Positions 51,757 to 60,985 of a stretch of DNA of 64,000 bases are shown in pieces. The DNA lies in the NCBI RefSeq assembly GCF_000300515.1, contig NZ_AMSI01000001.1:479626-543625 (forward strand). The letters are read 5' to 3'. The notes under the pieces were generated by a model. That model was not told the origin of the DNA. It saw only the letters and a program-made list of their open reading frames with translations, and made no database searches. Origin of the DNA: Nitratireductor indicus C115 (GTDB lineage: Bacteria > Pseudomonadota > Alphaproteobacteria > Rhizobiales > Rhizobiaceae). Each line of letters begins with the position of its first letter. The stretch's first letter is position 1. Made by a program: the position numbers and the translations under genes.

Positions 51757-53217
51757 ATGGCCGGCACGGTTTTGGGAGATTTCATTGCGAGCCTGCAGCG
51801 TAACGACCTGCAGTCCTATTTACGTCAGGGGTTGATCGGCGAAGACGCTGTGATTGATGGCCCTTGTGGTCGCAAGTCCATGATCTATGCCGATTATGTC
51901 GCGTCTGGCCGAGCGCTTGCGCAGGTGGAGGACTTCATTCGCGACGAGGTTCTGCCCTATTACGCAAACAGCCACACGGAGGCTTCCTATTGCGGCGCTT
52001 TCTGTACGCGCCTGCGCGAGGATGCTCGCCGTCAGATCCATCGCATCGTTCGCGCTGACGAGGCGACCAGTGTTGTTTTTGCAGGCTCCGGTGCAACGGC
52101 TGGCATCAATCGCCTGGTGCGGCTTCTGGGTATCGCCGAACTCGTGGCGAAAGGAGGACGCGCGGTCGTTTTCACCGGTCCCTATGAGCATCACTCGAAT
52201 ATCCTGCCCTGGCGGGAAAGTGGTGCGGAAGTGGTCGCAATCCCCGAAAAGGATTGTGGTGGACCGGATCTGGCCGCGCTGGCCGAAGCCTTGAGGAACC
52301 ATGCCGATGCGGCGTTGAAGATAGGCACCTTTTCCGCAGCGTCGAACGTGACGGGTATTGTCAGTGATACGGACACCGTCACCCGGATTTTGAAGCAGCA
52401 TGGCGCACTGGCCATCTGGGACTATGCGGGTGGTGCCCCCTATCTCGAGATGGATATGAAGCCTGGCACCGATTGCGCGAAGGATGCCGTGGTCCTGTCT
52501 CCGCACAAGTTTCCGGGCGGGCCTGGTGCTTCCGGCATCCTCGTTCTGCGCAATGCGATCGCCCGCACGGACAAGCCGACCATGCCGGGCGGTGGGACCG
52601 TGACATTTGTTTCGCCGTGGGCGCATGACTATTCGAAGTCGCTGGCAGCGCGCGAAGAAGCAGGCACTCCGAATGTGGTGGGAGACATCCGCGCCGCACT
52701 GGTACTCTTGATCAAGGAAGCTTTGGGACAGGAGTTCATCGACCGGAGGCATGAGGCCTTGAAGGCAAGGGCTTTGTCCGTCTGGTCGAAGAACGCAAAT
52801 CTGGAACTCCTCGGAAACCCGCGCGCGCCGCGCCTGCCGATCTTCTCGTTCCGCATCCGCGACGGGCAGGGCAGGCCTGTGCATCACCAGCTCTTTACCC
52901 GCATGCTGAGCGACTTCTTCGGCATTCAGGCTCGTGGTGGCTGCGCTTGCGCTGGCCCTTATGCACACCGTTTGCTGGGCATAGAAGAGCAGCAGTCGAA
53001 TGCGCTGCTGGCGAGCATCCGGGCCGGCCAGGAGATGGAAAAGCCGGGCTGGGTGCGCCTCAACTTCAGCTATCTGATGACTGACGATAAAGCCGACTAT
53101 GTGATCGAGTCTGTCGACCGGCTGGCTCGGGAGGCGCTCTCGCATGCCGGCGAATATGATTTCGACCCGGCGACCGCCCGTTTCCGCCACAAGGGTCTGG
53201 AGAAACTCGCCGGGTAA
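51757..53217 (+). CDS. Class V aminotransferase/cysteine desulfurase-like protein
   Basis: A 486-residue PLP enzyme of fold type I. It shows the substrate-entry region YADYVASGRALAQVEDFI, a NSHTEASYCGAFCTRLRE stretch, YEHHSNILPWRESGAEVV near residue 145, the cofactor Asp in AIWDYAGGAPYLEMD, and the PLP lysine in VVLSPHKFPGGPG near 250. The loop ARGGCACAGPYAHRLLGI carries cysteines like those of desulfurases, so desulfurase, lyase and aminotransferase activities are all open. It is longer than SufS-type enzymes. Regulated, it seems, by the divergent Lrp-type gene. Confidence 0.85.
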   Translation: MAGTVLGDFIASLQRNDLQSYLRQGLIGEDAVIDGPCGRKSMIYADYVASGRALAQVEDFIRDEVLPYYANSHTEASYCGAFCTRLREDARRQIHRIVRADEATSVVFAGSGATAGINRLVRLLGIAELVAKGGRAVVFTGPYEHHSNILPWRESGAEVVAIPEKDCGGPDLAALAEALRNHADAALKIGTFSAASNVTGIVSDTDTVTRILKQHGALAIWDYAGGAPYLEMDMKPGTDCAKDAVVLSPHKFPGGPGASGILVLRNAIARTDKPTMPGGGTVTFVSPWAHDYSKSLAAREEAGTPNVVGDIRAALVLLIKEALGQEFIDRRHEALKARALSVWSKNANLELLGNPRAPRLPIFSFRIRDGQGRPVHHQLFTRMLSDFFGIQARGGCACAGPYAHRLLGIEEQQSNALLASIRAGQEMEKPGWVRLNFSYLMTDDKADYVIESVDRLAREALSHAGEYDFDPATARFRHKGLEKLAG

Positions 53218-53340
53218 GCGGTTTGACGCAATTCGTTTGCGTGTATAATTGCATAAACACAACCAAAAAGCGTATTGAATTGGGTGCGTTTGTGGCAAAT
53301 CCTAAGCTTGAGCCTGGTTCGGAGCGAGTTTGGGGTAGCC

Positions 53341-53961
53341 ATGAAGAAGGCCTTGTGGATCGTCCTGACGGGGGCTCTGCTTTTCGCAGGCCTCGCATCG
53401 GCGGTTTTTGCGGAACAACAGAATGTTACCGTCAGGCAGTTCGACCCCGCGACGGGAAAGTGGGTTCGCAAGGAGCGCAAGCTCGCGTTCAAGGCTCCTT
53501 GGAGCGATAGCGTCATCAAGCCCGAGATTGTGCCTTTCTCGGAGAAGCTGCCAGCAGGCTCGATTGTCGTCGATACGGCGCAACGCCGGCTGTTTCATGT
53601 GCGTGGCGACGGCACTGCCATGCGCTACGGCATTGGTGTCGGGCGCGAAGGCTTCGAGTGGCGTGGGCGTGAGAAAATCTCAAGAAAGGCCGAATGGCCG
53701 TCCTGGCGCCCGCCTGCAGAGATGATCCGCAGAGAGGCGGCTCAGGGGCGCATATTGCCGACGGTAATGGAGGGCGGACCGGAAAATCCGCTTGGCGCAC
53801 GGGCTCTGTACCTTGGCTCCACCCTGTTTCGCATTCACGGCACAAACCAGCCCTGGACCATCGGGAAAGCTGTTTCATCCGGTTGTATTCGCATGATAAA
53901 CGACGATATCGTCAGCCTCTACAACCAGGTCAGAGTGGGTACTATCGTCGTCGTCCGATGA
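53341..53961 (+). CDS. L,D-transpeptidase (YkuD/ErfK family)
   Basis: A 206-residue exported enzyme that cross-links peptidoglycan or anchors proteins to it. The signal peptide is MKKALWIVLTGALLFAGLAS. The YkuD domain covers about residues 70-206, starting SIVVDTAQRRLFHVRGDGTA, with the catalytic motif HGTNQPW then SSGCIRM (His, Ser-Gly-Cys-Ile-Arg). LGARALYLGSTLFRIHG is typical. The start is set by GGGGTAGCC before ATG 53341. It is a single gene before the secretion operon; a link to outer-envelope anchoring is possible but unproved. Confidence 0.93.
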   Translation: MKKALWIVLTGALLFAGLASAVFAEQQNVTVRQFDPATGKWVRKERKLAFKAPWSDSVIKPEIVPFSEKLPAGSIVVDTAQRRLFHVRGDGTAMRYGIGVGREGFEWRGREKISRKAEWPSWRPPAEMIRREAAQGRILPTVMEGGPENPLGARALYLGSTLFRIHGTNQPWTIGKAVSSGCIRMINDDIVSLYNQVRVGTIVVVR

Positions 53962-54020
53962 GTCGGCTAAAAATATGACGATTTAGGTATTATTTAAATT
54001 TCAAATAGTTATAAAGGGCG

Positions 54021-54048
54021 TTACATTTGTTGTAAGCCTGCAACAGGC
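54021..54048. promoter_or_regulatory. Adjacent palindromes upstream of the secretion operon
   Basis: TTACA-TTTGT-TGTAA (54021-54035) is directly followed by GCCTG-CAA-CAGGC (54036-54048), both perfect inverted repeats, and then an AT-rich TATAAA (54051). They lie about 165 bases before the TolC-type start in a gene-free 250-base stretch. They may be operator sites; no regulator is assigned. Confidence 0.4.
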
Positions 54049-54211
54049 GCTATAAATGAGGTGGCTAAAGTTGCCTTTAGGGCAGTTTGTGCAGGCTAAA
54101 CAATAGCTGCTTAAACGATAATGCCATAAGGATTAGCTTAAGAAGCCCGGTCGTGGTGTGCCGGGTCCACCGGCTGGTGCTATCGGGAAAGCGCAAGCTT
54201 GAGGGGGGACT

Positions 54212-55657
54212 ATGAAGTTCAAAGCGCGTGTTACGCGTATGCTGGCGGCAGCTCTCTTTGGAAGCGTCGCGTTCTATGCAGACAATGCAAGCGCCCTGTC
54301 GCTGAAGGAAGCGATGGCCGTTGCGCTCGAATCCAATCCTGAAATCGGACAGGCGGTCGAGAATCGCGAAGCGATCGAGTTCGAACTGCGCCAGGCGCGG
54401 GGCCTTTACCTTCCAAGTGTCGACTTGGAAGCGTCCGTCGGTGCCCGCCGGCTCGACAATCCCTCGCGCCGCGGTGTCGGGATCGAGGACGATCCGCTCT
54501 ATCCGTCGGAAGTGGGACTTTCGGTCACGCAGAAGCTGTTTGACGGCGGCGGTCGCCGTGCCGAGCTGGAGCGTCAGGCGGCGCGGGTGGATTCTGCCTC
54601 TTTCCGGGTTCTGGAACGTTCCGAGACAATCGCTCTTCAGGTGGTGCGCGAGTATCTGGAATATCTCCTCCAGATTCAGATCGTGAATGAATCGCGCGCC
54701 AATCTCGGCTTCCACCAGTCCATGCTGGGCGATATCAGCTCTCTGATTTCCGGTGGAGCGCTCACTGAAGCAGACCGCCAACAGGCGCAGGAACGTGCGC
54801 TTTCCGCGAAGGCCCGCCTCAAGGAGGCCGAGGAAGAGCTGGAAGCCGCCAAGATCCGCTTCTACAAGCTGGTCGGCAAGCCGCTTACAAACCCTGTCAT
54901 GCCTGCTTCGGTGGCTTCCGCCCTGCCGCGGTCGCTGGATGCGGCGATTGGCATTGCGCGTGCCAACAATCCGCGCATAAAGGTCGCCAATGCCGACATC
55001 GACGTGGCGGATGCACAGGTTGATGCCGCCCGTTCGAAGATGTTCCCCGAGATCTCGGCGGAAGGGCGCGCGCGAACCGGTTACGACATCGATGGCGCCG
55101 ATGGCCGCACCCATGACCTGCAGGCGCGTGTGGTCGCCCGCTGGAATCTCTATCGCGGGGGTATCGACGTTGCCAACGAGCAGGAGCAGATTCGCCGGGC
55201 AAGCGAGCAGCGCCTCGTTCTGCATCAGGCCTATCGTGAGGTTGAGGAAGCTGTGCGCATCTCGTGGGATCGCCGCCAGCGCCAGATCGATCTTTCCAGC
55301 ACTCTGCGGGATCAGGCCGCCACCAATGCGCGCCTTGTGAATTCCTATCGCGAGCAGCTTGTTGTCGGCCAGCGCTCGCTTCTGGATGTGCTTGGCGCAC
55401 AGAACACGCGCTACAGCGTGAACGTTCTGTCGAAGACGGCTCAGTACGCGGCTCTCTTTGCAGAGTATCGCATTCTCGCCGCCACCGGCACGCTTCTCAA
55501 CACGATGCATCTGCAGAGTGCGAAACAGTCCGAGGCTTACGCCAGAACCGAGTTCAATGTGCCCGAGACCGCGCCCACGGAAACCTACAAGAGGTTGCCG
55601 TCCAGGCAGGTGAACGATCTCCCGCTCGATCTTCTGGCTCCGATCCGGAGACAGTAG
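54212..55657 (+). CDS. TolC-family outer-membrane protein of type I secretion (LapE-like)
   Basis: A 481-residue exported protein that would form the outer-membrane tunnel for adhesin secretion. A signal peptide (about 1-28) is followed by ALSLKEAMAVALESNPEIGQ, the first OEP repeat, with LGFHQSMLGDISSLISGGAL in the long helical part. The second repeat starts at SLDAAIGIARANNPRIKVAN near residue 245. VARWNLYRGGIDVANEQEQI matches the conserved TolC turn. The start has GAGGGGGGA upstream. It heads the operon with the ABC and HlyD-type genes. Confidence 0.92.
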   Translation: MKFKARVTRMLAAALFGSVAFYADNASALSLKEAMAVALESNPEIGQAVENREAIEFELRQARGLYLPSVDLEASVGARRLDNPSRRGVGIEDDPLYPSEVGLSVTQKLFDGGGRRAELERQAARVDSASFRVLERSETIALQVVREYLEYLLQIQIVNESRANLGFHQSMLGDISSLISGGALTEADRQQAQERALSAKARLKEAEEELEAAKIRFYKLVGKPLTNPVMPASVASALPRSLDAAIGIARANNPRIKVANADIDVADAQVDAARSKMFPEISAEGRARTGYDIDGADGRTHDLQARVVARWNLYRGGIDVANEQEQIRRASEQRLVLHQAYREVEEAVRISWDRRQRQIDLSSTLRDQAATNARLVNSYREQLVVGQRSLLDVLGAQNTRYSVNVLSKTAQYAALFAEYRILAATGTLLNTMHLQSAKQSEAYARTEFNVPETAPTETYKRLPSRQVNDLPLDLLAPIRRQ

Positions 55658-55688
55658 CCGGTCGGTTGAAACGGTTTGACAGAAGCTG

Positions 55689-57863
55689 TTGGAACAGGTC
55701 CGCAAACCCATTGTAGAAACGCCGCTACACACAGGCGGTTTCCGATCCGCTTTTCGGGAAATCGCCCTGTTTCTGGCCCGCCCGTCATCGGACACGGTGC
55801 TGTTTTCGGACACGCCCTTCGATGAGGCAAGGCCAGGCTTCGAGGATGTTGAGCGCCTTGCCGCACGTATAGGTCTCGAAGTCGAGGAACATGGCAGGCG
55901 TTCGCTCGCCTCGCGCGCGGCCGATCTTCCCTTGCTCGTTCTTTTCGAGGACGGCACGGCGCTTTCCCTTCTGGAAGCGCTGCCGGATGGCCGTTATCGA
56001 ACCTCCCTGGCTCCCGAACTGGATGCAGATGGAGATGTTTCGCTGCCCGAGGTTCTGGCGCGAGACGTTCGCTTCGCCGTCTCGTTCAGTATCGTTTATC
56101 TGAACCAGGCGGAAGATGCCCGGCAAGGCATGCCTGGCGCAATCGAGAAGCGCCATTGGCTGGCGACGACGCTGACACCGTTCTGGCGCTCCTATGCGCA
56201 GGTGGCGCTTTCCGCCCTGTTTGTGAATCTTCTGGCGCTCGCCTCGCCGCTTTTCGTGATGAACGTCTACGATCGCGTTCTACCCAATCAGGCGACGGCC
56301 ACGCTATGGGTTCTGGCCTTGGGCGTCGCGGGCGCAATCCTGTTCGACTTCCTCTTGAAGACGGTGCGCGCGGCGCTCATCGATTATGCCGGCCGCAAGG
56401 CTGATCTCAAACTGTCCTACCTTTTGTTCGAAAAGGTACTGCACGCGACGCTCGCCTCCCGCCCGATGTCGACGGGCGAATATGCGAATCGTGTGACGCA
56501 ATATGAGTTCGTACGTGAGTTTTTCACGTCCAACACGCTCAGCACCATCATCGACAGCGTCTTTGTTTTCGTCTTCCTGCTCGTGATTTACAGCGTTTCG
56601 GGCTGGCTCGCGCTGATTCCGACCACGGCATTCGTTATCGCGCTCATTATCGGCCTCGTAGCGCAAAACCGTATCGGAAAGCGTGTCGCAGCCGCCAACA
56701 ATGAAGCAGCGCAGCGTCAATCTCTCCTTGTCGAGACCATCTCCACTATCGAGACGGTCAAGTCGCTGCGCTCCGAGCGCATTCTGCTGCGTCGCTGGAG
56801 CGAACTGGCCAAGAACGCTTCGCGCACATCCGAAGGCATCAAGCAGCTGTCCGCCTGGGCCAGCAATATGACCCAGTTCGTGCAGCAGCTTGTCACCGTC
56901 GCATTGGTGGTGGCTGGTGCCTATGAATTCGCGCAGGGCAATATCTCCACCGGCGCCATCATCGCCACGGTTATGCTGTCGGGGCGGGCGGTCGCTCCGC
57001 TTGGCCAGATCGCCATGACCCTGTCGCGCATGCGTCAGGCCATGCTTTCGCTGCGAATTCTCGACGGGATCATGAGTCAGCCGGAGGACCGGCCGGAGAG
57101 CGCGGGTTTCGTGAATCGCGAGGTCCGTACCGGCGAGGTTGCTTTCCGCGCGCTGGCCTTCACCTACCCCGGCGCCGACAGTCCGGCGCTCAACGATTTT
57201 TCGCTTGCAATCAAGGGCGGCGAGCGGGTCGGCATCATCGGCCGCATTGGCTCGGGAAAGACGACCGTGGGCCGTCTGATGGCCGGGCTCTATCCGCCCA
57301 CTTCGGGCAGCTTGCTGCTCGATGGCGTCGATATCCGGCAATACCATCCTTCCGTCGTGCGTTCCGCCGTGGTTTTCGCCTCCCAGGTTGCTGATTTGTT
57401 TTCCGGTTCCATCAAGGAAAACCTCCTGATGGCGAAACCTGACGCGACGGATGACGAGATCGTACAGGCCGCGCAACTAGCCGGTGTCGACCAGTTCGTC
57501 GCCCGGCATCCGCGTGGCTACGACATGCCTGTGGGCGAGCGCGGCAGCCAGCTTTCCGGTGGTCAGCGGCAGGCCGTCTCCATCGCGCGCCTATTGTTGT
57601 GCAAGCCCAAGGTTGTCTTCCTGGATGAGCCGTCGGGGGCAATGGACCTTGCCAGCGAGCGCGAGCTGATCCTCAAGCTGGACAAGGCATTCGCAAAGGA
57701 CGTCACGCTTGTCATCTCGACGCATCGCCACAGCATGCTGCAACTTGTCGACCGCCTCGTGGTCATAGATCAGGGACGGGTGGTGGCCGACGGCCCGAAG
57801 GAGAAGGTTATCGCTGAATTGCAAAAGAACGCACGTGCCGGCAATGCCGGCCGGGCCGGATGA
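55689..57863 (+). CDS. Type I secretion ABC transporter (LapB-like)
   Basis: A 724-residue inner-membrane exporter ATPase. The N-terminal 130 residues form a C39-like domain without an obvious catalytic Cys, as in LapB. The membrane domain has six segments (about 165-440) and starts with ALASPLFVMNVYDRVLPNQA. The ATPase domain has Walker A GRIGSGKTT near 518, signature LSGGQRQ near 622 and Walker B VVFLDEPSGAMD near 643. TTG start at 55689. Together with the TolC and HlyD proteins it exports the giant adhesin encoded at 61185. Confidence 0.92.
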   Translation: MEQVRKPIVETPLHTGGFRSAFREIALFLARPSSDTVLFSDTPFDEARPGFEDVERLAARIGLEVEEHGRRSLASRAADLPLLVLFEDGTALSLLEALPDGRYRTSLAPELDADGDVSLPEVLARDVRFAVSFSIVYLNQAEDARQGMPGAIEKRHWLATTLTPFWRSYAQVALSALFVNLLALASPLFVMNVYDRVLPNQATATLWVLALGVAGAILFDFLLKTVRAALIDYAGRKADLKLSYLLFEKVLHATLASRPMSTGEYANRVTQYEFVREFFTSNTLSTIIDSVFVFVFLLVIYSVSGWLALIPTTAFVIALIIGLVAQNRIGKRVAAANNEAAQRQSLLVETISTIETVKSLRSERILLRRWSELAKNASRTSEGIKQLSAWASNMTQFVQQLVTVALVVAGAYEFAQGNISTGAIIATVMLSGRAVAPLGQIAMTLSRMRQAMLSLRILDGIMSQPEDRPESAGFVNREVRTGEVAFRALAFTYPGADSPALNDFSLAIKGGERVGIIGRIGSGKTTVGRLMAGLYPPTSGSLLLDGVDIRQYHPSVVRSAVVFASQVADLFSGSIKENLLMAKPDATDDEIVQAAQLAGVDQFVARHPRGYDMPVGERGSQLSGGQRQAVSIARLLLCKPKVVFLDEPSGAMDLASERELILKLDKAFAKDVTLVISTHRHSMLQLVDRLVVIDQGRVVADGPKEKVIAELQKNARAGNAGRAG

Positions 57864-57893
57864 ACGAGGGCTCGGCGTCCGAAAAGGTTCGCC

Positions 57894-59195
57894 GTGGCAC
57901 TGGGAGGCAAAGATAAGATGGATCGTCCGCCGCTTGCAGCCCGCTTGGGCCTGATCGTGATCTCGGCCCTTCTTTTGACATTCATTGGCTGGGCTTCCGT
58001 GGCAGAGGTGCAGGAAATCGCCCGGGGCCAGGGCAAGATCATTCCCGTTTCCAAGACCCAGATCGTGCAGTCGAGCGAGCCCGGCGTTGTGCAGGAGATT
58101 GCTGTCAGGGTGGGGCAGGTCGTCCACAAGGGAGATCTGATCCTGCGCCTGGACGATACGGTGACGGCCTCGTCGCTGGGAGAATCCGAGGCGCGCGCCC
58201 GTGCCCTGCGCGCCCAGATTGCCCGGCTGAACCTTGAGGAAAAAGGCGCGTTCGATGCTGAATATATCTGCCCTGAGAGCCTGAAGGATGTCGCGCCTGA
58301 AATCTGCATCAACGAAGCGCGTCTTTTCAAGGCGCGCGCCGATAACATCCGCAACAAGCGGTCCGTGCTCGAGGAGCGCCATCAGCAGCGGGTGAAGGAA
58401 CTGGACGAGGCTCGCGTCAACATTGCACGCCTGGAGGAAAACCAGAAGATTTCGCAGCGCGAGGCGGATTTACTGGGCCCTATGGTCAAACGCAAACTGG
58501 TGGCGCAGACCGAGTTTCTGCGCGTGCAGAAGGAATTGACCGAAACCAGCGGGCAGCTCGATCTGGCCCGCGAAACCATCCCGCGCATCGAGGCCTCGAT
58601 CAACGAGGCCGCCCTGCAGATTCAGGAGCTGGATCTGCAGGTGGAACAAGAGGCGCTTTCCGAGCGCACGCAGGCGCTCGCCGAGCTGTCGGTCATCGAG
58701 GCGACCATCCGTGGAGCCAGCGATCGCGTTGCCCGCACAGATATCCGTTCTCCGGTCGATGGCATCATCAACACGCTTGAGGTCAACACTGTGGGCGCCT
58801 ATGTGCAGCCCGGTACCGTGATCGCAGGCGTGGTGCCAACATCCGAAACGCTTCTGGTGGAGGCGCGGATTTCGCCGCGTGACGTCGCATTCGTGCGGCC
58901 CGGGCAACCCGCGCTCATCAAGGTCACGGCATACGATTTTTCGATCTATGGCGGGCTTGAGGGCGAGGTGCAGAACATTTCCGCTGACAGCCTCGTCGAT
59001 CAGTCCACGGGGGAAACCTATTATCAGGTTCTGGTGAAAACGGATCAGGCCGAACTCGTCCGCAATGGCAAGAGCTATGCCATCATCCCCGGTATGGTGG
59101 CCACGGCCGACATCATGACCGGCAAGAAGACAATCCTTGCCTATTTGATGAAGCCCATCAACAAGGCGCGCAACGAAGCCTTGAGGGAACGTTAG
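57894..59195 (+). CDS. Type I secretion membrane fusion protein, HlyD family (LapC-like)
   Basis: A 433-residue periplasmic adaptor anchored by one membrane segment (LIVISALLLTFIGWASVA, about 22-39). A first biotinyl-like half (SSEPGVVQEIAVRVGQVVHK) is followed by long coiled-coil helices (about 95-285), and then the second half (RTDIRSPVDGIINTLEVNTV) and the beta-barrel ending GMVATADIMTGKKTILAYLM, the usual HlyD close. It connects the ABC protein to the outer-membrane tunnel. GTG 57894 and ATG 57918 are both possible starts; the latter has GGAGG 11 bases before it. Confidence 0.92.
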   Translation: MALGGKDKMDRPPLAARLGLIVISALLLTFIGWASVAEVQEIARGQGKIIPVSKTQIVQSSEPGVVQEIAVRVGQVVHKGDLILRLDDTVTASSLGESEARARALRAQIARLNLEEKGAFDAEYICPESLKDVAPEICINEARLFKARADNIRNKRSVLEERHQQRVKELDEARVNIARLEENQKISQREADLLGPMVKRKLVAQTEFLRVQKELTETSGQLDLARETIPRIEASINEAALQIQELDLQVEQEALSERTQALAELSVIEATIRGASDRVARTDIRSPVDGIINTLEVNTVGAYVQPGTVIAGVVPTSETLLVEARISPRDVAFVRPGQPALIKVTAYDFSIYGGLEGEVQNISADSLVDQSTGETYYQVLVKTDQAELVRNGKSYAIIPGMVATADIMTGKKTILAYLMKPINKARNEALRER

Positions 59196-59198
59196 GCC

Positions 59199-59810
59199 AT
59201 GGCGCGCGCAAGCCCATCTCCTGATCCCAACTGGGCGTTTGTACCGCGTTTCCGGGTCGTGCGTGTCGGCGAGGAACGCAAGGGGTTGCGCCTTGAGGAA
59301 ATATTCTGGGCCGTTCTGAAGGATATGGCCCATAAGCACGATGTTTCCGTCGGCGATATCGTGAGGAGATGCGAAGAGCGGCTTGAGCCGCGTGGCAATC
59401 TCTCCTCGGCATTGCGGGTGGAGGCGGCGCGTCATCTGCAGGCCGAATTGCACTCGGCGCGTCAGCGCACGGGCCTCAAGGCTGTCACCAACCAGGTATT
59501 GGCTTGTCCGACGCCGTGCTTTGCACTGTCGGAAGACCGGCGACTGATCGCTCACAATCCGCCGTTCATCGCCTTCGTCCAGTCCCGCCTGTCGCGCTTG
59601 CCACTTTCGACGACCGTGCAGGGGGTGCGTCTTTCCCTGGATGTCCAGTTTTCGGAGCTTATCGAAAAACTGCGGATCGAAGGCAGTGGCCCGGCGACGG
59701 TGGGCTTCGTGATCGGCGTGGATGACCAGCTTATCCGCGGACGGCTGAATGCGGTTCTGGCGCCGCTTGTCGAGCGCGACGCCATCATCGGTTTCGTCCT
59801 GCCTGCCTGA
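59199..59810 (+). CDS. Ribbon-helix-helix (RHH_4-type) protein with PAS-like C-terminus
   Basis: A 203-residue protein starting three bases after the HlyD-type gene. Residues about 15-60 match the RHH_4 DNA-binding fold: FRVVRVGEERKGLRLEEIFW, then KDMAHKHDVSVGDIVRRCEE. The C-terminal half has a PAS-like opening, ACPTPCFALSEDRRLIAHNP, followed by beta-rich sequence (VQGVRLSLDVQFSELIEKL). This suggests a DNA-binding regulator with a sensory domain, placed inside the secretion operon. The PAS assignment is by eye and uncertain. Control of the secretion/adhesin promoters is a natural hypothesis. Confidence 0.75.
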   Translation: MARASPSPDPNWAFVPRFRVVRVGEERKGLRLEEIFWAVLKDMAHKHDVSVGDIVRRCEERLEPRGNLSSALRVEAARHLQAELHSARQRTGLKAVTNQVLACPTPCFALSEDRRLIAHNPPFIAFVQSRLSRLPLSTTVQGVRLSLDVQFSELIEKLRIEGSGPATVGFVIGVDDQLIRGRLNAVLAPLVERDAIIGFVLPA

Positions 59811-59839
59811 CCGCAGCTCGCCGCAGCCGGCAGGAAATC

Positions 59840-60781
59840 TCAGTGAATGCCTTCGCCCGGCGTCATGCCAGCCGGAAGTGTGCCGATCGAGGCCACCAGT
59901 CTTTCTCCGACTTTCTTCCCATGAATCCAGGAGCGCTCACCACTCAGCGAATAAAGCGGCAGGTAGTCGGAAAGTTGAGTGTCGACCATCACACGGTCAT
60001 GCAGATTGTCGAGAATGTAGTGCCCCTTGCTGGTGGAAACCGCCAGCACTGCATGAAAAAGCTGTCGCCGCTGATCCTGCAGGATCACAATGGACATGCT
60101 CGCCATCGGTATGCCCGCGCTGTTCAGCGCTGCCATTTTCAAGATGGCGTAGTCTTCGCAATCGCCACGGCCGCGCGAGAGGATTTCGCCGGGCTTGGCC
60201 CAGTAATCCATGGTGCCATAATTATCGCGATCACTCGTATAGGCTACGGCCTTGTTGACGGCGATGTTGATGGCGGCAAGCTTTTCGCCGAAGGTCTTGT
60301 CTTTGGCAATCGTTACCACCCGGGCAAGATGTTTTGCCTTGGACGCGCAGTCCGAAGACGCGCCGCATCGTGAAAATTCGGCCTGGGCGACGGCGGGGTA
60401 GACGCGCTCCCAGCTCTTGCGTGAAGGCAGCGCCTTGAACGGTATGGCGACCGATTGAAAGACGGCGCGAGCCGTATCCTCTCGCTGCGCGGGCGGGTGG
60501 CGCGGGGCGGGCGTTGCCGGCCTGGTGGCAGCGATCTTCTGGATCGCGGTCTTTTCATCGCCCACACTCTCGGGAAGACGCTGAACAAGGTCGGAGATCC
60601 AGTTGCTCGCAATCGTCGTGAAGCTGGAGAACGACGAATAACTTATATTTGCGAGAACCGAAATTTCCGATGGGGCAAGGCTATATGTAGAGGCCTTTGC
60701 CAATGTTGGGAGAAAGAGCGACGAGTAAATAAAAGCAAAAAGAATTGCTTTCTTGGTCGGTAATTTTATTTTCTTTCCCAT
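59840..60781 (-). CDS. lapG: LapG-like transglutaminase-type cysteine protease
   Basis: A 313-residue periplasmic protease of the BTLCP family. After a signal segment (about 12-31) and a linker, the domain carries the triad Cys 208 (RGDCEDYAIL), His 243 (LFHAVLAV) and Asp 258 (ILDNLHD); the spacing is close to that of Pseudomonas LapG. Known LapG cuts the N-terminal retention module of LapA and frees the adhesin, unless held by LapD when cyclic di-GMP is high. No LapD gene is in the window. ATG 60781 has GGGGG six bases upstream. Divergent from the adhesin gene. Confidence 0.9.
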   Translation of the reverse strand: MGKKIKLPTKKAILFAFIYSSLFLPTLAKASTYSLAPSEISVLANISYSSFSSFTTIASNWISDLVQRLPESVGDEKTAIQKIAATRPATPAPRHPPAQREDTARAVFQSVAIPFKALPSRKSWERVYPAVAQAEFSRCGASSDCASKAKHLARVVTIAKDKTFGEKLAAINIAVNKAVAYTSDRDNYGTMDYWAKPGEILSRGRGDCEDYAILKMAALNSAGIPMASMSIVILQDQRRQLFHAVLAVSTSKGHYILDNLHDRVMVDTQLSDYLPLYSLSGERSWIHGKKVGERLVASIGTLPAGMTPGEGIH

Positions 60782-60950
60782 GGATGCCCCCGCAATCACA
60801 ACGCAAGCATGATAGGAAATTCGAATAAAACTTGGATTAATACCTATAGATTACTTTTAGTTTCAGAAATAGATCGAATTTTATGTGATTTTTCAATCCT
60901 CCGGCATCGGAGGAAAAGCCCTATCAGTGGCCTGCATGGGAGTGCGTGAC

Positions 60951-60985
60951 CGGAAACGCGAGGTGGAACGCAATTCGCGTTTCCG
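60951..60985. promoter_or_regulatory. 11-base inverted repeat between lapG and the adhesin gene
   Basis: CGGAAACGCGA (60951-60961) and TCGCGTTTCCG (60975-60985) are perfect inverted arms around 13 bases. They lie in the 403-base divergent gap, about 200 bases before the adhesin start. The rest of the gap is AT-rich (from about 61010) and should hold the adhesin promoter. An operator, possibly for the RHH protein, is more likely than a terminator since no T-run follows. Confidence 0.5.

Noticed and set aside
51820-53298. 492-codon minus-strand open frame
   Set aside because: Antisense shadow of the class V aminotransferase; no recognisable motif or ribosome site.
54077-55957. 626-codon minus-strand open frame
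   Set aside because: Antisense to the TolC-type gene and the start of the ABC gene, with low-complexity Arg/Gly composition and no motif.
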